From Clostridiales bacterium (GTDB lineage Bacteria > Bacillota > Clostridia > Oscillospirales > Oscillospiraceae), in the NCBI GenBank assembly GCA_029008095.1, contig JAQXJB010000004.1, positions 1 through 64,000 on the forward strand: 64,000 nt of DNA, read 5' to 3'. Position 1 is the first letter of the stretch. Each line of letters opens with the position of its first letter. This document shows, piece after piece, positions 58,712 through 64,000 of this stretch. The notes under the pieces are model-generated. The model saw only the letters and a program-made list of their open reading frames with translations. It made no database searches and was not told the origin of the DNA. The translations under genes were made by a program, and so were the position numbers.

Positions 58712-60142
58712 TTAGTTTGTCTTTTCTCCGCTGGGCTTATTGGCCTTATGGCGGCGGTGATAATTGCGCTTATTGGCGTTGGGCTTAGCCTGGGCGACCG
58801 CGGCGGCAACGGCTGCTGCTCTTGCCTTGGCCTTATCGTCCATGACCTGCTGATGAGACTCGGTTTTGGGCTGCTGCTCACGCTTTTCCTGCTGGGGCTT
58901 GCCGCCGTTTCCACGGCGGTGGGAGCTATGCTGAGCGCCGGACTGCTGAGACGGTTTCTCCTGCTGGTTCTGCTTCTCCTGCTGCTCCTGCTTGGGCTGC
59001 TGCCCCTTGGATTTCTGACGGTTGGGCTGATTTTTCTGCTGCCCCTGCTTTTCCTGTCTGTTCTGAGTCTCCTGCTTAGGCGGCTCGTTCTTTTCGGCGT
59101 CAGGCTGAGCATTCTGGGCGCTCTGAGGCTTCTTGCTTCTATGGCGGCGGCCTCCGCGGTGACGGTTCTTGCCCTCGTTCTCCTGCTGCTCCGGTTTCTC
59201 CTCGCGCTCCTGGGGCTTATCGTTGATAAGAGCGGGCATAGGGTCGATGCGTCCAAAGCCGCGGCGGGAACTGACGCTGCCGGCTATATCCTCGGGCTCT
59301 TCCTCCGGCGGCTCCGGCTCCTTATACACTCCTCCCACGGTGAAGCCCAACTCACGGGCGGGGTATGACCGAAGCTCGGTAATGCTCTCCTCGGCCAGCT
59401 TTACCTTAACGGTGCGGCGCAGGAGGTTTACCTCCTTGACAGTGCCCTTGCCCTCGGGGGTATCCACCTCAGTTTCCACCTTGGGAACGGTCTTGAGCAA
59501 ATGCTCATAAGCATCCTGCTCATATTTCAGGCAGCACATAAGTCTGCCACAGGTACCTGATATCTTGGTGGGGTTAAGGGAGAGGGACTGGGTCTTGGCC
59601 ATCTTGATGGAGACCGGCTGGAAATCCTCCAGGAAGGAGGAGCAGCAGAAGGGTCTGCCGCAGATGCCGAGACCACCCACCAGCTTGGCGCTGTCACGGA
59701 CGCCTATCTGGCGCAGCTCAATGCGGGTGCGGAACACGCTGGCCAGATCCTTTACCAGCTCGCGGAAGTCAACTCTTCCGTCGCTGGTGAAGAAAAACAG
59801 TATCTTGCTGCCGTCGAAGCTGTATTCAACATCCACCAGCTTCATTTCAAGACCTCTCTCGGCTATCTTCTTCTGGCAGAAATCAAAAGCGGTCTTTTCT
59901 CTTTCCTTGTTGGCCTGGGCAACAGCCTTATCATCATCGGTGGCGATGCGGATAACGGGGCGCAGCGGAGGGACGATGGCCGTTTCCTCCACATAGTGAG
60001 CGCCGCGAACACATTCGCCGAATTCCAGGCCCTTGGCGGTCTCCACGATGACGGAGTCGCCTATGCGCGGTGTGGTGCCGGCAGGGTCAAAGAAATACGC
60101 CTTGCCCTTGCTGCGGAACCTTACGTTTACTACCTCTGGCAT
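58712..60142 (-). CDS. PSP1 domain protein, RicT/YaaT-like, with long Q/K/R-rich tail
   Basis: GLGICGRPFCCSSFLEDFQPVSIKMAKTQSLSLNPTKISGTCGRLMCCLKYE signature. Confidence 0.9.
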   Translation of the reverse strand: MPEVVNVRFRSKGKAYFFDPAGTTPRIGDSVIVETAKGLEFGECVRGAHYVEETAIVPPLRPVIRIATDDDKAVAQANKEREKTAFDFCQKKIAERGLEMKLVDVEYSFDGSKILFFFTSDGRVDFRELVKDLASVFRTRIELRQIGVRDSAKLVGGLGICGRPFCCSSFLEDFQPVSIKMAKTQSLSLNPTKISGTCGRLMCCLKYEQDAYEHLLKTVPKVETEVDTPEGKGTVKEVNLLRRTVKVKLAEESITELRSYPARELGFTVGGVYKEPEPPEEEPEDIAGSVSSRRGFGRIDPMPALINDKPQEREEKPEQQENEGKNRHRGGRRHRSKKPQSAQNAQPDAEKNEPPKQETQNRQEKQGQQKNQPNRQKSKGQQPKQEQQEKQNQQEKPSQQSGAQHSSHRRGNGGKPQQEKREQQPKTESHQQVMDDKAKARAAAVAAAVAQAKPNANKRNYHRRHKANKPSGEKTN

Positions 60143-60159
60143 ATATATCCTCGTTTCTT

Positions 60160-60978
60160 TTATCGTGCTTCGCCGGCAAGGCGGCCCAGCCTTACGGCCA
60201 GCGCCCCGGCGGTGTGACCCGCGCCGGTGTTATTGGTAACTCTACGGCGCAGAAGCTCGTCCACCGCTTCCTTTGCGGTGAAGAGCTGCTTTCTTGCTGC
60301 GGAGTCCTGTTCTCCGCGTATTTTCAGGGCAAAAAGCATCGAGAGTGATTCCAGAACGCCGTCAAAGTCCTCCCTGTCCAGCTTGGCTTTTTCCAGCATG
60401 AAGCAGGCGGATGCTATATCCATAGGACTGCGGCGGAGGAAGGAGTCAAAAACGGCGCGGGCATACTTGTCCTCGTCGCCCATGCCCTCCTCACCGTCTG
60501 CCAAAAGCTCCGTGCAGCGGGAGCGCACCGTGTCCAGAATGGCGGCGGAATTGGCGGCCGTCAGGACGAAGGCCGAGCGTGCCGGCGGCTCTTCCAATAT
60601 TTTGAGCATGGCGTTCTGCGCGTTTATGTTCATTTCGTCTGCGGAGGGGATGAGATATACCTTTCGCGGCGCTTCATTCGGCATAATATAGGCATCCCGG
60701 ACTATCTCGCGCACCTGATCCACCACATAGCTGCTCTTATCCGGCAGCTTTTCAAGCCGGATAAAGTCCGGATGGATGCCCTTTGCCAGCTTCACGCAGT
60801 GGGTACAGCAGCCGCAGGGCGCTTCCCGGTCGGGGCAGATGAGCGCGGCGGCGATATATGCCGCAAGCTCTTCCCTGCTTTCCGGCGCGCCGCCCAGTAC
60901 CAGCCACGCATGGGACAGCGTCCCCGCCCTGGCCTGAGCCTGTATTCTCTTTTTCTGTGCGTTATTGCGCTGGGGCAT
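60160..60978 (-). CDS. holB: DNA polymerase III delta' subunit-like protein
   Basis: HAWLVLGG, zinc module CPDREAPCGCCTHCVKL, NAQNAMLKILEEPP. Confidence 0.8.
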   Translation of the reverse strand: MPQRNNAQKKRIQAQARAGTLSHAWLVLGGAPESREELAAYIAAALICPDREAPCGCCTHCVKLAKGIHPDFIRLEKLPDKSSYVVDQVREIVRDAYIMPNEAPRKVYLIPSADEMNINAQNAMLKILEEPPARSAFVLTAANSAAILDTVRSRCTELLADGEEGMGDEDKYARAVFDSFLRRSPMDIASACFMLEKAKLDREDFDGVLESLSMLFALKIRGEQDSAARKQLFTAKEAVDELLRRRVTNNTGAGHTAGALAVRLGRLAGEAR

Positions 60979-61144
60979 GATTATTATATCCTCCAAAGAC
61001 GGTTATAAGCATATACAGATTTAATATATCACAAGAGGTCATGATTTACAAACATTTTTATCGCTTATGTCAAAAAACTTAGTCGCCTATTGATTTCCAG
61101 GCACAAAAACTCCCCCGCATCGCTGACGCAGGGGAGAGTAAACG

Positions 61145-62074
61145 TCAATTTTCAAAAAGCAGTGTACTGAAATACCTCTCGCCGGTATCGGGCAGGATGG
61201 TGACCACGGTCTTGCCGGGGCCGAGTTCTTTAGCGAGGCGCAGGGCGGCGGCGACATTAGTACCGCTGGAGATGCCGCAGAGTATGCCCTCCTCCCGGAT
61301 GAGCCGCCTGGTGGTATTGATAGCCTCGTCATCGGTGACGATGGCGACGTCATCATAGATATCCATATTTAGATTGGCGGGGATAAGGCCGTCGCCTATG
61401 CCCATCTGGAGGTGGGTTCCGATATTGCCGCCGGAGAGGATGGCGGCGTTTTCCGGCTCCACGGCCCATATTTTTATATCCGGATTCTTAGCCTTCAGCG
61501 TGCCGCCGATGCCGGATATGGTGCCGCCGGTGCCGATACCGGAGCAGAAGCCGTGGATGGGAGCGTCCACCTGGGCAAGTATCTCCTCTCCGGTGTGTTC
61601 CTTATGTACCTGTGGGTTGGCGGGGTTTTCAAACTGCTGAGGCACCCAGACACGCTCATCCTCCTCCGCCATGCGCAGGGCGGTTCTGAGGCACTGGTCG
61701 ATGCACTCGCCTATATCCCCCGCGTCGTGGATGAGCACCAGCTCCGCGCCGTAGGCTTTGATGAGCTTTCTTCGCTCCTCGCTGACGGAGTCGGGCATGA
61801 TTATGCGCACATGATAGCCCCTCACCGCGCCCACGAGGGCAAGGCCGATACCCTGATTGCCGCTGGTGGGCTCCACGATTATGGTATCGGGTCTGATGAT
61901 ACCCTTCGCTTCCGCATCGATTATCATATTGTATGCCGTGCGGGTCTTGATAGAACCGCCTATATTTACTCCTTCGTACTTCACCAGCACCTGAGCGCAG
62001 CCGGCAGGCACAATGCGCGAGAGCTTTATAACCGGCGTATTGCCTATTGCTTCAAGAACATTAGAATAAATCAA
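61145..62074 (-). CDS. cysK: Cysteine synthase A (TTG start)
   Basis: LEAIGNTPVIKLSRI, VKYEGVNIGGSIKTRTAYNMI, PTSGNQGIGLA, GIGTGGTISGIG; ggaggt SD upstream of TTG gives 309 aa. Confidence 0.93.
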   Translation of the reverse strand: MIYSNVLEAIGNTPVIKLSRIVPAGCAQVLVKYEGVNIGGSIKTRTAYNMIIDAEAKGIIRPDTIIVEPTSGNQGIGLALVGAVRGYHVRIIMPDSVSEERRKLIKAYGAELVLIHDAGDIGECIDQCLRTALRMAEEDERVWVPQQFENPANPQVHKEHTGEEILAQVDAPIHGFCSGIGTGGTISGIGGTLKAKNPDIKIWAVEPENAAILSGGNIGTHLQMGIGDGLIPANLNMDIYDDVAIVTDDEAINTTRRLIREEGILCGISSGTNVAAALRLAKELGPGKTVVTILPDTGERYFSTLLFEN

Positions 62075-62103
62075 ACAGATACCTCCATAATCAGGATACA
62101 CCC

Positions 62104-62134
62104 ATTGTAATATATTGGGGGGAGCCATTACAAT
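62104..62134. promoter_or_regulatory. Inverted repeat ATTGTAAT-N15-ATTACAAT upstream of cysK
   Basis: Perfect 8-bp arms 62104-62111 / 62127-62134. Confidence 0.5.
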
Positions 62135-62195
62135 AAAAAAAAGAAATGACCCTTGACTGATCGTCTTTCAACTTTCTCAGTCAAGGGTCATTTCT
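62135..62195 (-). terminator. Strong intrinsic terminator
   Basis: GAAATGACCCTTGACTGA / TCAGTCAAGGGTCATTTC 18-bp perfect stem, 17-nt loop, T8. Confidence 0.9.
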
Positions 62196-62516
62196 GTGAA
62201 TTCTTGATATCTAACATCTTTGATTAACCTCTCTTTCTGCGGATTTGAGACTTCGTTTTCTCGCCGGTCTGTTCGTTTTCCGTCTTTGTTTTATGCTCTC
62301 TGTGGCATAATTTCTCTTATGCGAGAATAGGCTTATCGGAATTCTGGCTCTTACTCAGTCTCGCTGCTCTCGGCTTTTTCACTCAGGTCAGTTGATTTCT
62401 CACCTCAAATATTCGGTTGGATTTTTACCCTCCCAGGGGTCTCTATATTAAATTTTCCTGAGCTTTTTCGCTTTGAGCCTTTGGCTGTTACCGGAACATT
62501 GGTATCACCCTTTCTT
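62135..62516 (-). ncRNA. Candidate structured ncRNA or cysK leader (~380 nt), family unknown
   Basis: Promoter TTGCCA-N17-TATCTT (62551 to 62523, minus), no substantial ORF, many local hairpins with A-rich loops, ends in 18-bp perfect stem plus U8. Confidence 0.6.
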
Positions 62517-62522
62517 GCTTAT

Positions 62523-62551
62523 AAGATAGCATAAAAATTGCCCCTTGGCAA
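62523..62551 (-). promoter_or_regulatory. Sigma-A-like promoter for the candidate ncRNA
   Basis: TTGCCA-N17-TATCTT on minus strand; -35 overlaps TTGCC-AAGG-GGCAA dyad. Confidence 0.55.
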
Positions 62552-62662
62552 TACGCTTTTTATACAAAACTCACAATTTTTCTTTGTGTAATTCATAGAT
62601 TTACTGGCAATTATGTTTAAAACCATTGACTTTGACAGTGTAATTTGGTATGATAGATATGT

Positions 62663-62690
62663 TGGGCGCGCCGCAACTGCGGCGCGCCCG
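62663..62690. terminator. GC-rich hairpin after zinc-ribbon gene
   Basis: gggcgcgccgca-ac-tgcggcgcgccc. Confidence 0.6.
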
Positions 62691-62696
62691 TTCTGT

Positions 62697-63980
62697 TTAA
62701 AACTCTATTTTGCGTCTGCCTCCGTCCTTGAGGCTTATCTTATACCACACGCCGGGCTCGCTGCCCCGGCAGTCCAGATAGAAATAATCCCCCAGAACCG
62801 CGCCGCCGTCCCAATAATTGCCCTCACCCAGATCTACCCGTCTGCCGTCGGCGTGGAGCGCGGTCCAGCGTCCGGGAGGGCCATAGGTGAAGCCAACGGC
62901 CCGGCTGCCGTCGAAATATTCCCGGAAGTTCTCGGTGGGGTCGATATCGCCCAGGATCCACTTCCCTCCATAAGGCTGCAGGCCGCCCGCGCCGCCGTCA
63001 TAAAGGCCGGTGCGGTACACCCGGCGGGTGAGATTTTCCGTTCCGCCATCGTCCAGCGCCGCGTATATCACGCCCTCGCTGAAATCGATGAAGGGGATAT
63101 ACTTCCAGCAGAAATCGCCGCGCTCTTCCGGGCTTTCGCCCAATTCAACGCCCAGGCCGGCGGCCATGAGCGGCAACTGCGCTCCGAGAGCATCGGCGGC
63201 GGGCGTCACCGTTCCGCCGGCGTCAATGATAAGCACGCCGCGCTTGCACTTACTGTCCTGACAAACCATATAAAGACTGCTCCGACCAGCGCCGCGAAGA
63301 ATGAAATCCTCGCCGCGCCATAGCTCCCGCAGGCCGCTGCCGTCATGGCCGCAGACCATAAGGCTCACCTTATCCGCCATGCGGCGGGAATTATACGCGA
63401 ACAGGAATATTTTTTCCTCGGTGACGATAAAGCGCTCCATTTCGCCGTATTCTTTCCCGCTTATGTCCAGCGCCACGCTGAAGCCCCCGGCAGGAGTATA
63501 GGTATAGAGCCGATAGACCCGGGCTGTATTTCCGCCGCAGTCCACCATAGCGGAAAGCCATAGCCTTCCGTTTTTCCAAAGCTTGCCGCAAAATGCAAGC
63601 ACTCCCTCCGGCAGACCAATACGCTCGGCCTTCACGCCCTCCGCGTCCACCCGGAAAAGCTCCCTGCCGTATTCGGTGCTGAGATAATGCCCCTCCGGCG
63701 ACCCCGCGCCCACGGAAAAGATGCTCCGCGCATCCCAGAGAGCCGCGAAGCTCTGCCACGCCGGGTATTCGTCAGCGGCAGCGGGAATGGGCGCGGGCTT
63801 CGCCGCCGGTACCTCCGCGGATTTCACCGCCGCGCCGCAGGCGATACAGAACCTGTCCCCCGCCTCCAGCTTTTCTCCGCATTGGGCGCAAACTATATCT
63901 TTCTCCACAGCCGCGCCGCACTGAGCGCAGAACCGCGCGCCCTCCCGCAGAGCCGTGCCGCAGCTTTTGCAATTTGCCAT
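62697..63980 (-). CDS. Multi-zinc-ribbon protein with DUF5050-like beta-propeller-type C-terminus
   Basis: CKSCGTALREGARFCAQCG, CAQCGEKLEAGDRFCIACG zinc ribbons followed by repeated beta-rich segments. Confidence 0.75.
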   Translation of the reverse strand: MANCKSCGTALREGARFCAQCGAAVEKDIVCAQCGEKLEAGDRFCIACGAAVKSAEVPAAKPAPIPAAADEYPAWQSFAALWDARSIFSVGAGSPEGHYLSTEYGRELFRVDAEGVKAERIGLPEGVLAFCGKLWKNGRLWLSAMVDCGGNTARVYRLYTYTPAGGFSVALDISGKEYGEMERFIVTEEKIFLFAYNSRRMADKVSLMVCGHDGSGLRELWRGEDFILRGAGRSSLYMVCQDSKCKRGVLIIDAGGTVTPAADALGAQLPLMAAGLGVELGESPEERGDFCWKYIPFIDFSEGVIYAALDDGGTENLTRRVYRTGLYDGGAGGLQPYGGKWILGDIDPTENFREYFDGSRAVGFTYGPPGRWTALHADGRRVDLGEGNYWDGGAVLGDYFYLDCRGSEPGVWYKISLKDGGRRKIEF

Positions 63981-64000
63981 AACGAAACATCCTCCGTTTA

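Noticed and set aside
58748-59368. Leu-rich plus-strand ORF resembling a membrane protein
   Set aside because: Antisense of the Gln/Lys/Arg-rich tail of the PSP1 protein; poly-Leu is the reverse reading of CAG/CAA codons
62135-62516. T-box, tmRNA, RNase P RNA or SRP RNA upstream of cysK
   Set aside because: AAGGGTGATACC only superficially resembles a T-box and is at the wrong end; no tRNA-like ends, no GAGGAAAGUC-type or SRP tetraloop signatures seen
62624-62652. Plus-strand promoter TTGACT-N17-TATGAT near 62.63 kb
   Set aside because: Points into a GC hairpin and then antisense to the zinc-ribbon gene; no supported product, so not called

Overview
This 64-kb, GC-rich window looks like ordinary chromosome from a clostridial (Oscillospiraceae-like) bacterium, with about 53 protein-coding genes. 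I see no rRNA, tRNA, CRISPR array, transposase or prophage. Recognisable blocks are: potABCD (potA cut by the window edge); SbcCD/YhaNO-like nuclease genes and ymdB; rpsO-pnp; pgi; XdhC/MATE; a FAH hydrolase/anion permease/EutH-like operon; ftsH; whiA-rapZ-murB-hprK; yceD-rpmF-(DUF512)-der; moxR-DUF58-DUF4129; a redox plus enolase-superfamily/solute-binding-protein region; an SLH protein and a DHHW-like protein; ROK kinase; PhoP/PhoR-type two-component system; a sensory [FeFe]-hydrogenase-like protein with a PP2C phosphatase; a PSP1/RicT-like protein, holB-like gene and cysK. The most interesting signals are non-coding: (1) a ~380-nt structured RNA or leader upstream of cysK with its own promoter and an 18-bp, U8 terminator; (2) a nested stem upstream of pnp whose 3' arm can alternatively pair with the pnp Shine-Dalgarno; (3) a ~140-bp repeat in front of rapZ and an HD-domain gene that contains the genes' Shine-Dalgarno and a 13-bp anti-SD helix; (4) several palindromic/MITE-like elements, one with a covarying stem between copies; (5) a 28-bp-armed palindrome exactly filling an intergenic gap; (6) an 11-bp-phased PhoP box and shared LacI-type operators. 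All identifications are from reading the sequence and from memory of protein families; no searches or folding programs were run.
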